Source: Bacteroidota bacterium (lineage in GTDB: Bacteria; Bacteroidota; Bacteroidia; Flavobacteriales; Weeksellaceae). From it: a DNA stretch of 64,000 nt. The DNA lies in NCBI GenBank assembly GCA_023461035.1, contig JAEWOD010000016.1, positions 124,001 to 188,000 of the forward strand. Direction: 5' to 3'. Position numbers and translations under genes: made by a program. The notes beneath the pieces are model-generated. The model worked only from the letters and a program-made list of their open reading frames with translations. It ran no database searches and was not told where the DNA came from. This document shows positions 25,874 to 34,960 of the stretch, in pieces (within the stretch, counting starts at the first letter, position 1; each line of letters opens with the position of its first letter).

Positions 25874-26886
25874 ATCGTTACCTGTTGTAATTCTTCTTTG
25901 TAAATATCCAATAATTGACGGAATTTCTCCAAGGTTTCTTCCATGTTTAATTCGGAACGTCCACCTGCCGCGTTGATATGTCCTCCGCCATTAAAATGTT
26001 TTCGGGCAAATGTATTCACATCAAAATTCCCTTTGGAACGAAACGAAATTTTGATAAAATCATTTTGTTGGTCTTCAATAAAAATGACCGAAAACACAAA
26101 ATCATTTATCCCCAAACCATAATTGACAAATCCTTCCGTATCCCCTTTTTGAGAACCGTATTCCAATTGTTGCTTGCGCGTCAAATGCATACAGGAAGCG
26201 CGATACTCCGGAAAACTCTCCATAGATTCCAAGGATAATCCCAATAATTTTAAACGGTTGGGAGACTGCGTATCAAAAACGTTATTGTAAATTTTATCGA
26301 TTTCGATTCCTCTGTCAAGCAATTCCGCTACGACTCTGTGGGTTGTGGACGAAGTATTTCGGAAACGGAAATTTCCGGTATCCGTCATAATTCCGGTGTA
26401 AATACATTCGGCAATGGTTTTATCGATCAAATCCAAATCGCCCATTTTCTCGATGAAATTATAAATCATCTGACAAGTCGCGGGAATGTTCACGTCCGAA
26501 TACATAAAATCGAATTGTTCCGGTTCCTGATGGTGATCAATCATCACTTTGGGAACGGTTGATCGCTGTAACCAATCCCCTACTTCATCGATTCTGGTAA
26601 TCGAATTGAAATCGAGAATAAAAATCAGTTCGGCTTTTTCAATCAGAATTCTGGATTTTGCCGGATTGTATTCGGCAATGCTGATTTTTTTGGCTCCGTC
26701 CATCCATTTCAGGAATTTGGGAAAGTCATTGGGTGCAATGATTTCGCATTCATGTCCCAATTTGGTGAGATAGTGCGACATGGCCAAAGTGGATCCGATA
26801 GCATCTCCATCCGGATTCCGGTGCGGTAAAAGCACAATTCTTTTGGGCTGACTCAGAAGTATTTTTAATTCTTCAAAATTTTCCAT
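25870..26886 (-). CDS. nrnA: DHH/DHHA1 phosphoesterase (NrnA-like)
   Basis: 338 aa from ATG at 26886 (MENFEELK); an in-frame ATG at 26892 is also possible and longer starts lie inside the promoter. DHH motifs: LLPHRNPDGDAIGS, LDFNS, MIDHHQEP, and in the DHHA1 part GNFDVNTFARKHFNGGGHINAAGG. NrnA degrades nanoRNAs and 3',5'-adenosine bisphosphate. First in an operon with gldI and the fusion isomerase. Confidence 0.88.
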   Translation of the reverse strand: MENFEELKILLSQPKRIVLLPHRNPDGDAIGSTLAMSHYLTKLGHECEIIAPNDFPKFLKWMDGAKKISIAEYNPAKSRILIEKAELIFILDFNSITRIDEVGDWLQRSTVPKVMIDHHQEPEQFDFMYSDVNIPATCQMIYNFIEKMGDLDLIDKTIAECIYTGIMTDTGNFRFRNTSSTTHRVVAELLDRGIEIDKIYNNVFDTQSPNRLKLLGLSLESMESFPEYRASCMHLTRKQQLEYGSQKGDTEGFVNYGLGINDFVFSVIFIEDQQNDFIKISFRSKGNFDVNTFARKHFNGGGHINAAGGRSELNMEETLEKFRQLLDIYKEELQQVTI

Positions 26887-26898
26887 CTGCATAGTTTG

Positions 26899-26929
26899 CG
26901 AAGATAGAATTTCTTGTACAATGTACAAA
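26899..26929 (-). promoter_or_regulatory. promoter of the nrnA-gldI operon
   Basis: On the minus strand: TTTG, 19 bp, then TATCTTCG (one mismatch to TAnnTTTG), ending 12 bp before the ATG at 26886. The transcript would have an almost absent leader. Confidence 0.5.
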
Positions 26930-26951
26930 GAGGAATGTTAATTGTGGCTTC

Positions 26952-27046
26952 GAGAGCCTCAGCCACCGTTCGAGAGCCTCAGCCACCATTTGAGAGCCTC
27001 AGCCACCATTTGAGAATTAAATTCTCCCGGCACTGAGGCTCTCAAA
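26952..27046. repeat. 20-bp tandem repeat with an inverted copy
   Basis: Three copies of GAGAGCCTCAGCCACC(GTTC/ATTT) at 26952, 26972 and 26992, a fragment at 27012, and the inverted copy CTGAGGCTCTCAAA at 27033-27046 that pairs with TTTGAGAGCCTCAG at 26989-27002. It lies between two minus-strand operons. Confidence 0.7.
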
Positions 27047-27075
27047 GTGCAAAATTATCCTGTAACATTTATCTT

Positions 27076-27915
27076 CTACAAATCTCTCTTTTTCAACAGT
27101 CGGTAGGAAAAGAAAAGAAATAAAAAGGTGTAAATCAATGCCGCTACGACAAACGTCCAGTCCACCGGCGAATACTTAAATACCGAACCGCCAAAGACAA
27201 ATCCTTCCATGCTCATTTTCGGTAAATCAATCAATTTGGAAGATGTATTTAACGGCAGATAATTGGAAACAAAAAAACTATAGGGATCTACTTTTTCCAA
27301 TCCTTTTGCCATCCATGCTTTGATTAAAAATTCAACGGTCGTAATCATTCCTTCCCCCATCCAGAGTACAATCAATCCCAAAAAGGCAAACGCCGTTTTT
27401 CTCAAAAGAATTGAAAGAAACAAACAGATGGAAAAAAATAAATTCAATTTCAGAAAATAAGCCCCTACATATTCGATGCCTTTGAACATGTTTTCTTCTG
27501 AGTTTGAAAACATCAACCCCAAAAACAAACAAATACCGAAAACAAAAACTGTAGAAAGTGTGGCAAAAATCAGATTAGTCAGAATTTTTGAAGTTAAAAA
27601 TTCTTTTTTGCTCATTCCGTCTATCAGGTTCTGTTTGAGTGTCCGATTGGAAAATTCGTTTGTTACATTTGTAATGATGATTACGGCTATAAAAATTTTG
27701 GCAATTGCCACCAAATAAGTAATGTTTTGCCAAACTTCCGGAAAATTAAACGTTCCCAATTTCGCAATATCCAATTTCATTCCACCGACTTCCGGTTTTA
27801 TAACGGCCAAAATTCCTCCGATCGCAATCAGCATCGCAAAGTAAATGATGGTAAAAATTCGGGTTGCTTTGTAATAATAAATCTTATTCCATTCTATTTT
27901 AAGTAATCGCAACAT
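27076..27915 (-). CDS. ABC-2 type transporter permease
   Basis: 279 aa with six hydrophobic segments. It begins MLRLLKIEWNKIYYYKATRIFTIIYF, typical for ABC-2 permeases of this size. Its gene follows the ATPase gene by 1 bp. Substrate unknown; this type often exports antibiotics, lipids or peptides. Confidence 0.88.
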   Translation of the reverse strand: MLRLLKIEWNKIYYYKATRIFTIIYFAMLIAIGGILAVIKPEVGGMKLDIAKLGTFNFPEVWQNITYLVAIAKIFIAVIIITNVTNEFSNRTLKQNLIDGMSKKEFLTSKILTNLIFATLSTVFVFGICLFLGLMFSNSEENMFKGIEYVGAYFLKLNLFFSICLFLSILLRKTAFAFLGLIVLWMGEGMITTVEFLIKAWMAKGLEKVDPYSFFVSNYLPLNTSSKLIDLPKMSMEGFVFGGSVFKYSPVDWTFVVAALIYTFLFLFFSYRLLKKRDL

Positions 27916-27916
27916 A

Positions 27917-28813
27917 TCAGTTTTGGTTTTGGGTGATTTGTAAGAATTGGTTTTCCAGACTTTCCTTCCGTTTGACTAAATGATTCAGCACAATTCCTTT
28001 TTCAAAAAGGAGTTTGTTCAAATCTTCCGCACTCAAATCTACATTGAGTATCGCTTTGAGATGATTTCCACTTTCCGAAACTTTATCAAATGCAGAAATC
28101 GAATTCAATACTTGTTCTAAAGAAGTATTGTTTGAACAAGAAAGTTCAAAATATCCGAAACTTGCCGTCATTTCATCGACACGACCGCTGTAAAGTGTTT
28201 TTCCTTTTTCCAGAATTACTACATGTGAACAAACTTTCTCCACTTCGTCCAATAAATGGCTCGCCAGAATAATCGTCGTTCCGTTGGCAGCAATCTGCTG
28301 AATGATTTCCCGGATTTTGATTATTCCCTGCGGATCCAATCCATTGGTTGGTTCATCCAAAATCAAAACATAAGGATCATTCAGCATGGCAGCTGCAATA
28401 GCCAAACGCTGTTTCATTCCGAGCGAAAAAGTGGAAAACTTATCTTTTTTACGTTCCGAAAGCCCGACGATTTCCAGTTTCTCATCGATTTTGGAAAAAT
28501 CGGCACCTTTAATCTGTGCCACAATTTCCATGTTCTTTTGAGCTGAGAGATAAGGATAAAAATTGGGACGCTCTATGATCGCTCCGACCTTTTTAAGGGA
28601 TTCGGTCGAATGTTCCTGCCCGAACCATCGCCAGTTTCCTTCGCTGGGATTGACCACGTTCAGAATCATTCCCAACGTAGTGGATTTCCCACTTCCGTTT
28701 GGCCCGAGAAGACCGTAAACATTTCCTTTTTCTACCGAAAAACTCAGGTCGTTGACCGCAGTCAGTTTTCCGAATTTTTTGGTGAGATGATTGATTTCCA
28801 GTACTTTTTCCAT
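27917..28813 (-). CDS. ABC transporter ATP-binding protein
   Basis: 298 aa. Walker A GPNGSGKST, signature FSLGMKQRLAI, Walker B VLILDEPTNGLD, H-loop ASHLL. The C-terminal region (about 215-298) is the extra domain common in DrrA/CcmA-like ATPases. Pairs with the permease downstream. Confidence 0.92.
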   Translation of the reverse strand: MEKVLEINHLTKKFGKLTAVNDLSFSVEKGNVYGLLGPNGSGKSTTLGMILNVVNPSEGNWRWFGQEHSTESLKKVGAIIERPNFYPYLSAQKNMEIVAQIKGADFSKIDEKLEIVGLSERKKDKFSTFSLGMKQRLAIAAAMLNDPYVLILDEPTNGLDPQGIIKIREIIQQIAANGTTIILASHLLDEVEKVCSHVVILEKGKTLYSGRVDEMTASFGYFELSCSNNTSLEQVLNSISAFDKVSESGNHLKAILNVDLSAEDLNKLLFEKGIVLNHLVKRKESLENQFLQITQNQN

Positions 28814-28888
28814 ATTTCTCCGGTTTTACAAAAAACTTTACAGACTATAAGTAAAGAATTCCGGTGAAACGTAACAGATGAAAATAAA

Positions 28889-28924
28889 AAAACACCAAAA
28901 AAATAGACGTCTCTGGTGTTTTGA
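28889..28924 (-). terminator. terminator downstream of the YHS lipoprotein
   Basis: AAAACACCA / TGGTGTTTT stem; the minus-strand 3' side runs into T-rich sequence. Lies after the 28944 stop on that strand. Confidence 0.75.
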
Positions 28925-28943
28925 TGCAATTTCCAATTCTAAA

Positions 28944-29231
28944 TTAATTCAATTTATCCATGTATAGATCCGGATTTTTGGCAAATTCTTCTTTACAACC
29001 TGAGCTACAGAAACCATATACTTTTTGCTGATAATGAATCGTATCAGAAATATGACCTTCGGTTTCCATTTCGCAAACCGGATCAAATTTATTGTCCACT
29101 TTTACATCCAAGCCATGAGCGGAATGAACCATTTCTTCATCGGCTTTCCGAACTTGCATTTCTTTTTTTTCGCCGCAGGAGATAATTGCAAAAGCAAAAA
29201 TCAATCCTGCCAAAATTGATGATTTTTTCAT
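28944..29231 (-). CDS. YHS-domain lipoprotein (metal-binding)
   Basis: 95 aa from ATG at 29231, which gives a lipoprotein signal (MKKSSILAGLIFAFAIISC); the longer in-frame reading upstream would run through the hairpin. The YHS domain (about 50-95) has DPVCEMETEG, then YGFCSSGCKEEFAKNPD with the paired cysteines. YHS domains bind copper or other soft metals. Downstream of a SCO1-like gene across a strong hairpin, which suggests a copper-handling pair for cytochrome oxidase. Confidence 0.82.
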   Translation of the reverse strand: MKKSSILAGLIFAFAIISCGEKKEMQVRKADEEMVHSAHGLDVKVDNKFDPVCEMETEGHISDTIHYQQKVYGFCSSGCKEEFAKNPDLYMDKLN

Positions 29232-29244
29232 GGGTATTATTTTA

Positions 29245-29277
29245 AGACCTCCAAGGTTTTCTAAACCTTGGAGGTCT
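29245..29277. terminator. strong hairpin between SCO1-like and YHS genes
   Basis: AGACCTCCAAGGTTT / AAACCTTGGAGGTCT with a 3-nt loop. Same family as 24181-24213. It probably ends or attenuates the SCO1-like transcript. Confidence 0.7.
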
Positions 29278-29281
29278 ATAA

Positions 29282-29941
29282 TTAATTTTCTTCCAATAAT
29301 TTTTCTATATCTTCTTTTAACCATTCAATCTGCGGATGAAATTCTCCACCTAAACTTTCTTTCCTTCCGTCCACATCTGCATAATTCAATCCGGAATAAT
29401 ATAAAACCGGAACGCCGTTTTCTCCAAATCGGCAACGGATTCTTCCGTTTTTATCCACCAAAGCAAACTTTCCGCTGTGGTTCAATCCTTCTGCGGTTGC
29501 TTCATCCTTTCCTACATAAATATTGAATTCCTTACTTATTTGGTAGATATAATCACGGTTTCCGGTCAAAAAATACCAGTTCGGGTTTTTAATTTGTAAT
29601 TTTTCTTGATGTTTTTTTAGAATTTCGGGTGTATCGCGTTTTGGATCAATTGTGATGGAAACCACACCGAAATCGGGATGGTTTATTTCCTTTTCAATTT
29701 CTTTTAAATTCTGGTTCATCACCGGACAAATCGTCGGACAATTGGTAAAGAAAAATTCCACCACATAGACTTTGCCCAACATATCCTCATTGGAAATCAA
29801 TTGGCTGTTTTGATTCATTAATTCAAATTCAGGCACCTTCATCACTTCAAACAATTTTCCTTCCGACCGGTTTCTCAGAAAGAAAATAACTGCCGAAACG
29901 ACTGCGACAATTAAGATTAAAACAATGGCTTTTTTCTTCAC
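29282..29941 (-). CDS. SCO1/SenC family copper chaperone
   Basis: 219 aa, one N-terminal membrane anchor (residues 4-22), then a thioredoxin-like domain with the copper-binding CPTICPVM (about 70-77) and a His further on (TAEGLNHSGKFAL). SCO1 proteins deliver copper to the CuA site of cytochrome c oxidase. Next to the YHS gene. Confidence 0.9.
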   Translation of the reverse strand: MKKKAIVLILIVAVVSAVIFFLRNRSEGKLFEVMKVPEFELMNQNSQLISNEDMLGKVYVVEFFFTNCPTICPVMNQNLKEIEKEINHPDFGVVSITIDPKRDTPEILKKHQEKLQIKNPNWYFLTGNRDYIYQISKEFNIYVGKDEATAEGLNHSGKFALVDKNGRIRCRFGENGVPVLYYSGLNYADVDGRKESLGGEFHPQIEWLKEDIEKLLEEN

Positions 29942-30066
29942 TTTACAAATTTAAGGGTTTATGAAGTTGATAATTGAAAATATACAATGATTAGAATCAT
30001 TGTTAAAAAAATGAAAAAATCACCGTTATATGACCAACCACATAAAATTATGTAAATTAAAATCAA

Positions 30067-30074
30067 TAATTTTG
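30067..30074 (+). promoter_or_regulatory. -7 box of the heme uptake operon
   Basis: TAATTTTG matches TAnnTTTG exactly, 38 bp before the hmuT start. No clear -33 TTTG. No iron or heme operator is obvious. Confidence 0.45.
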
Positions 30075-30112
30075 CATTTATTTAGATTTAATAAAAATTA
30101 AAAACTACACAA

Positions 30113-30988
30113 ATGAACAAAATAACTTTGATGTTAGCCTTGGTAACTTCCTTATCAACCATCTCATGTAAGACTGAAAATCAAGATGTTAAAAATGAAA
30201 ATTCTGTAGAACAGCCTGCTTCAGAAAACAAAATTGTTTCTTTAAACGGTGCTATCACCGAAACGGTTGCTGCTTTGGGAAAAGGTGGTGAAATCGTAGG
30301 AAGAGACGTTACGAGTACATATCCTGCCGATTTAACTGCAAAAGATTTGGGGCATGTGGGAAGAGGGATGACCATAGAGGGGCTGATGTCAGTTAATCCT
30401 ACCTTAATCATCGGGACATCTAAAGAAGAAAATCCTGATTTAATGGCGAAGATCAAAGAATCAGGAATCAAATTGGAATTGATCAATCAAGAATATTCGG
30501 TTGAAGGCGCAAAAAACCTCATCAAAAAAGTGGCGGAAATTTTGGGTGTTGCAGAAACGCAAAGTTTAATAGACAAAATTGATGCAGATGTTGCGCAAAT
30601 TACGCCAATCGAGAAAAAACCAAAAGTGCTTTTCATCTATGCGCGCGGAGCCGGAAACCTGATGGTTGCCGGAACAGGAACGCCTATGGAGGCTTTGGTG
30701 AAAGTTGCCGGAGGTGAGAATGCCGTAACTGATTTTGCTGATTTCAAACCCTTGACTCCTGAATCATTGGTGCAAGGAAATCCGGACGTGATTTTAATGT
30801 TTGACTCCGGAATCCAAAGCATGGGCGGTGTTGATGGAATTCTGAAAGTACCGGGAGTTGAACAAACCAACGCCGGAAAAAATAAAAAAATCATCACGAT
30901 GGACGGTGGTCTGATGTCCAATTTCGGACCAAGAGTTGGTGAAGCCGCTTTGGAACTGAACAAAAAATTAATCGAAGCAACGAAATAA
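30113..30988 (+). CDS. hmuT: heme ABC transporter substrate-binding lipoprotein
   Basis: 291 aa. Signal and lipobox (ISC at 18-20). Periplasmic-binding fold of the heme/cobalamin type: VSLNGAITETVAALGKGGEIVGRDVTSTYP, LPQYSV-like linker, VLMVAGTGTPMEALVKVAGG, MDGGLMSNFGPR. Binds heme in the periplasm for the HmuUV transporter encoded next. Ends at a strong hairpin that may reduce read-through to hmuU. Confidence 0.88.
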   Translation: MNKITLMLALVTSLSTISCKTENQDVKNENSVEQPASENKIVSLNGAITETVAALGKGGEIVGRDVTSTYPADLTAKDLGHVGRGMTIEGLMSVNPTLIIGTSKEENPDLMAKIKESGIKLELINQEYSVEGAKNLIKKVAEILGVAETQSLIDKIDADVAQITPIEKKPKVLFIYARGAGNLMVAGTGTPMEALVKVAGGENAVTDFADFKPLTPESLVQGNPDVILMFDSGIQSMGGVDGILKVPGVEQTNAGKNKKIITMDGGLMSNFGPRVGEAALELNKKLIEATK

Positions 30989-31002
30989 TTTTTCAAAATT
31001 AT

Positions 31003-31040
31003 AAGACCTGTCAGGTTTTATAAAACTTGACAGGTCTTTT
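31003..31040 (+). terminator. hairpin between hmuT and hmuU
   Basis: AAGACCTGTCAGGTTTTA / TAAAACTTGACAGGTCTT followed by T. It sits inside the operon and probably sets the ratio of binding protein to permease. Confidence 0.7.
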
Positions 31041-31046
31041 TAAAGA

Positions 31047-32081
31047 ATGCAAAACAAATTATTCATATATCTTTCCGTAAGCATCCTTTTGCTGATTGCA
31101 TTGGCAATTGGCGCTTTGTTTATGGGCGTGTATGATTTCGGAGGAAAGTCACCAATTACGGTTTTGCAGGGAGTAATTTCGGGAAGCCCTGATGTTTCAT
31201 TGAGCGAAAAATACGTGATTTGGGATGTACGTATGGCGAGAATCGTTATGGCGATCCTGATCGGAAGTATTTTGGCTGTTTCGGGGACCGTGATGCAGGG
31301 GATGTTTAAAAATCCGTTGGCAACTCCTGATCTGATCGGGATTACGGCCGGCGCAACCTTGATGGCGGCCATTACCATCGTTTTGGGTTCGTATTTCAGA
31401 GAATATTTGCCTGAATTTATGCAATTATCCCTTTTGAGCATTGCGGCATTCATCGGTGCACTGGTAACTACTTTTGCAGTGTATAGAATTTCCACCACGC
31501 AGGGAAAAACAAACGTTGTCATTATGTTGCTTTCGGGGGTTGCTATTTCAGCTTTGGGATTTGCCGTCGTCGGATTTCTGATTTATTTGTCGAAAGACGA
31601 ACAATTGAGGGATTTGACTTTCTGGAATTTGGGAAGTTTGGGAGGAGCAACCTGGACGAAAAACGGAATTTTACTGGCAGTAATGGTTCTTTCCTATTTG
31701 GTTTTAATCAACAAAGGAAAAGCACTGAACGCTATGATGCTGGGAGAAAAAGATGCCGAACATCTGGGAATTCCGGTAGAGCGAATCAAAAAGCAAATTG
31801 TGGTTTTGACGGCTTTGATGGTAGGAGCTTGTGTAGCATTTTCCGGAACCATTGGTTTTGTAGGATTAATTGTTCCGTATATTTTACGATTGATTTTCAA
31901 ATCCAATTATCAAATCATCCTGCCTTTAGCTGCCGTGATGGGAAGCATTTTATTATTGGTCGCCGATACGTTTAGTCGGACGGTCGTTGCTCCTTCGGAA
32001 ATTCCGATTGGTGTGATTACGGCATTTTTGGGAGCACCGGTATTCATTGCGATTTTAATTCGTTTTAAAAATTCGATATGA
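31047..32081 (+). CDS. hmuU: heme ABC transporter permease (FecCD family)
   Basis: 344 aa with about ten hydrophobic segments. FecCD motifs: RMARIVMAILIGSILAVSGTVMQGMFKNPLATPDLIG, and GACVAFSGTIGFVGLIVPYILR near the end. Forms the channel of the heme importer with HmuV. Overlaps hmuV by 4 bp. Confidence 0.92.
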   Translation: MQNKLFIYLSVSILLLIALAIGALFMGVYDFGGKSPITVLQGVISGSPDVSLSEKYVIWDVRMARIVMAILIGSILAVSGTVMQGMFKNPLATPDLIGITAGATLMAAITIVLGSYFREYLPEFMQLSLLSIAAFIGALVTTFAVYRISTTQGKTNVVIMLLSGVAISALGFAVVGFLIYLSKDEQLRDLTFWNLGSLGGATWTKNGILLAVMVLSYLVLINKGKALNAMMLGEKDAEHLGIPVERIKKQIVVLTALMVGACVAFSGTIGFVGLIVPYILRLIFKSNYQIILPLAAVMGSILLLVADTFSRTVVAPSEIPIGVITAFLGAPVFIAILIRFKNSI

Positions 32082-32857
32082 TGATCAAAGGTCATGATAT
32101 AACCTATTCGCACAAAGATTTTCACATTTTAAAAAGTGTGAATCTGAAGGTGGAATATGGCGAATTCTTGGCGATTGTCGGGCCGAACGGAGCCGGAAAA
32201 TCAACGCTTCTGAGTATTTTGGCCAATGAAATTTCGTCCAAATTAAAAAACAATGTTCTTTTCAAAGAAAAAGAATTCCGAAACTGGAGCCTGAAAGAAT
32301 TAGCCAAAAACAAAGCAAAATTTTCCCAACACAATCCAAACGACATAACTCTGAGAGTGCAGGATGTGGTATTGATGGGACGTTATCCTTATTTCAGCAA
32401 CACACCCAACCGTGAGGACTTTCAGGCAACAGAAGATGCCATGAAGGAGACCGATGTTTACCATCTGAAAGAACGGGAATATAATCATCTTTCCGGTGGA
32501 GAAAAACAAAGAGTACATTTGGCAAGAGTGTTGACACAGCTAAAAAATGAGGTGCAGCATAAACTTTTGTTTTTGGATGAACCGCTGAATAATCTGGATG
32601 TAAAACACCAATACAAAGCACTGCAAACCATCAAGGAATTTACGCTCCAATCCAATTCGGCCATCGTTGTTTTACACGATTTAAATTTGGCAGCACAATT
32701 TGCCGATAAAATAATTTTAATGAAAAAAGGTGAAATAACTGCAGATGGAAAACCTCAGTATGTATTCACAAAAGAAATCATCCAAGATGCTTATAATTTC
32801 CCCTGTGAGATTTTTAACAACCCGGTCACTCATAAACCCATGATTGTGTTTGGGTAG
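32078..32857 (+). CDS. hmuV: heme ABC transporter ATP-binding protein
   Basis: 259 aa. Walker A GPNGAGKST, signature LSGGEKQRVHLARVL, Walker B LLFLDEPLNNLD, H-loop VLHDLNLA. Energises HmuU. Start overlaps hmuU (ATGA). Confidence 0.92.
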   Translation: MMIKGHDITYSHKDFHILKSVNLKVEYGEFLAIVGPNGAGKSTLLSILANEISSKLKNNVLFKEKEFRNWSLKELAKNKAKFSQHNPNDITLRVQDVVLMGRYPYFSNTPNREDFQATEDAMKETDVYHLKEREYNHLSGGEKQRVHLARVLTQLKNEVQHKLLFLDEPLNNLDVKHQYKALQTIKEFTLQSNSAIVVLHDLNLAAQFADKIILMKKGEITADGKPQYVFTKEIIQDAYNFPCEIFNNPVTHKPMIVFG

Positions 32858-32945
32858 CCCCGCTCTTTTGCCTTCGCAAAAGAATCCAAAGGGAGGGATT
32901 TATTTTGATTATTAATGTTTAATTTTAACTTGAAACAAATTTATA

Positions 32946-33977
32946 ATGAATACTGCAATAGATACTTTAAAAGAAAAATGGACTGCTCTAAAAGCGGAAC
33001 AACCTCAAATGCGTATCAGAAACGCTGCCGATGCGTTGGGAGTAAGTGAAGGAGAATTATTATCAACAAATGTAGGCGAAAGCGTAACCGTCTTAACACC
33101 GGATTTCCCTGCTATTCTCTCAGAAATCGAGTCTTTGGGAAAAGTGATGGCGCTTACCCGAAATGACGAATGTGTCCATGAACGAAAAGGAGTTTACTTA
33201 AACGGAGACTTCAGCAGTCCGCATGCTCAATTATTTGTAGGAGAGGACATAGATTTGCGTATATTTTTAAGCCAATGGAAATTTGCGTTTGCCGTAGTGG
33301 AAGGCTATAAAAAGTCCTTACAATTCTTCGGCAAAGACGGCATGGCCATTCATAAAATCTATTTGACAAAAGACAGTAATGAAGCGGCTTTTGATGCTTT
33401 GGTCGAAAAATTTAAATCTGAAGATCAATCTGCTGGAATCGAAACGGAAGCAATTACTCCAAAAGCAGAAGAAAAACCGGATTCTGAAATAGATGTAGCA
33501 GGCTTCCAAACCGCTTGGAAAGAACTGAAAGACACCCATGATTTTTTTATGATGTTACGGAAATTTGGTGTTTCGAGAATCCAGGCATTACGTTTGGCAC
33601 CGGACACCACTTTTGCCAAAAAAATAGACAACGAAAAAGTCGTAACCCTTTTGGAACAAGCATCTGCAAGGGATTTACCAATTATGGTTTTCGTAGGAAA
33701 CAGAGGAAACATTCAGATTCACACCGGAAACGTGAAAAAAGTGATGTGGCACGGACCGTGGATCAATGTGATGGATCCCAATTTCAACCTGCATTTGGAC
33801 ACAACAAGAATCGCCGAAACTTGGGTAGTAAGAAAACCAACTGAAGACGGAATGGTAACCGCCGTTGAAGTTTTCAATAAAGAAGGTGAAATCATCGTAC
33901 AATTCTTCGGAAAAAGAAAACCGGGAATCCCGGAATTGGAGACCTGGAGAGAATTAGTAGCGGAATTGGAAGCATAA
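32946..33977 (+). CDS. hmuS: hemin-degrading factor HmuS/HemS family
   Basis: 343 aa made of two related HemS domains (about 1-165 and 185-343). Typical segments: GVSEGELLST, RNDECVHERKGVY, and in the second half HTGNVKKVMWHGPWINVMDPNFNLHLD. Cytoplasmic protein that binds and breaks down or hands over imported heme. Third step of the heme operon; preceded by a short GC hairpin. Confidence 0.9.
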   Translation: MNTAIDTLKEKWTALKAEQPQMRIRNAADALGVSEGELLSTNVGESVTVLTPDFPAILSEIESLGKVMALTRNDECVHERKGVYLNGDFSSPHAQLFVGEDIDLRIFLSQWKFAFAVVEGYKKSLQFFGKDGMAIHKIYLTKDSNEAAFDALVEKFKSEDQSAGIETEAITPKAEEKPDSEIDVAGFQTAWKELKDTHDFFMMLRKFGVSRIQALRLAPDTTFAKKIDNEKVVTLLEQASARDLPIMVFVGNRGNIQIHTGNVKKVMWHGPWINVMDPNFNLHLDTTRIAETWVVRKPTEDGMVTAVEVFNKEGEIIVQFFGKRKPGIPELETWRELVAELEA

Positions 33978-33986
33978 TAATTCACA

Positions 33987-34024
33987 AAAAACCTCATCAG
34001 AAAAAACTATCTGTGGGGTTTTTT
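33987..34024 (+). terminator. terminator after hmuS
   Basis: AAAACCTCA..CAG / CTG..GGGGTTTT stem followed by TTTTTT. Strong end of the hmuTUVS transcript or an attenuator before the ChaN-like gene. Confidence 0.7.
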
Positions 34025-34042
34025 ATTTTTTAATTCAAGAAA

Positions 34043-34909
34043 ATGAAAAATTCGTTTATACTGATTTTGACAATATTGTCATCAATCGTTTTTTCGCAAG
34101 AACTACCCTATCAATTCTACAATAAAAAAGGAAAAGTCGTAAAGTTTGAAAAAGTCATCAATGAACTGACCGAATACGATGTGGTTTTTTTTGGTGAACA
34201 TCACAACAATTCTATCAATCACTGGCTACAGTTAAGATTGACAAAAGATTTGTACAAAAATAAAAACGGACAAATGACTTTGGGAGCGGAAATGTTTGAA
34301 CGCGATAACCAATCTCAATTGAACGATTATTTAAGTGGGAAATTGGACGAAAAACTGTTGAAGGATTCCATGCGTTTGTGGCAGAATTTCACTACCGATT
34401 ATAAACCCTTGGTCGATTTTGCAAAAGAGAAAAAGTTGAAATTCATCGCGACAAACATTCCAAGAAGATATGCCTCCATCGTTGCCAAAAAAGGTTTGGA
34501 CAGTTTGAATACCGTAACAGAAAAAGAAAAAAACTGGATGATGAAACTTCCGGTGGAAGTAACTTTGGACACGCCCGGATATCCGGAAATGAAAGAAATG
34601 ATGGGTGATCATGCCGGTCCAAATGCTATGAATTTCGTAGCGGCTCAAGCTGTAAAAGATGCGACCATGGCGGAATCCATTTTCAAAAATCTGGAAAAGG
34701 GAAAACTTTTCATCCATTACAACGGTGACTACCACAGCAAACAGTATGGTGGAACGGTTTGGTATCTGAAAAAGCTCAATCCCGATTTGAAGATTGCCGT
34801 TATTTCGGTTTTTGAGTCGGATGATGCCCAATTGCCATTACCAAAAGAAGATTTTATCCCGACGGAATACAATCTGGTTTTTCCTGCCGATATGACCAAG
34901 ACGTACTAA
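34043..34909 (+). CDS. ChaN/Tiki-like heme-associated protein
   Basis: 288 aa with a signal peptide (1-18). Cofac_haem_bdg/ChaN features: VVFFGEHHNNSINHWLQLRLT near the start, LGAEMFERD, IATNIPRRYAS, AAQAVKDATMAESI, and IHYNGDYHSKQYGGTVWYL. ChaN lipoproteins bind heme and are common in heme operons. Probably extracytoplasmic. Follows hmuS. Confidence 0.85.
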   Translation: MKNSFILILTILSSIVFSQELPYQFYNKKGKVVKFEKVINELTEYDVVFFGEHHNNSINHWLQLRLTKDLYKNKNGQMTLGAEMFERDNQSQLNDYLSGKLDEKLLKDSMRLWQNFTTDYKPLVDFAKEKKLKFIATNIPRRYASIVAKKGLDSLNTVTEKEKNWMMKLPVEVTLDTPGYPEMKEMMGDHAGPNAMNFVAAQAVKDATMAESIFKNLEKGKLFIHYNGDYHSKQYGGTVWYLKKLNPDLKIAVISVFESDDAQLPLPKEDFIPTEYNLVFPADMTKTY

Positions 34910-34960
34910 ACGTTGGGAGTTGGGAGTTTCGGGTTGTGAGTTTGAAAATCGACCATAAAG

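Noticed and set aside
26946..27020. Short CRISPR array
   Set aside because: The 20-bp copies are directly adjacent without spacers, and one copy is inverted; there are no cas genes.
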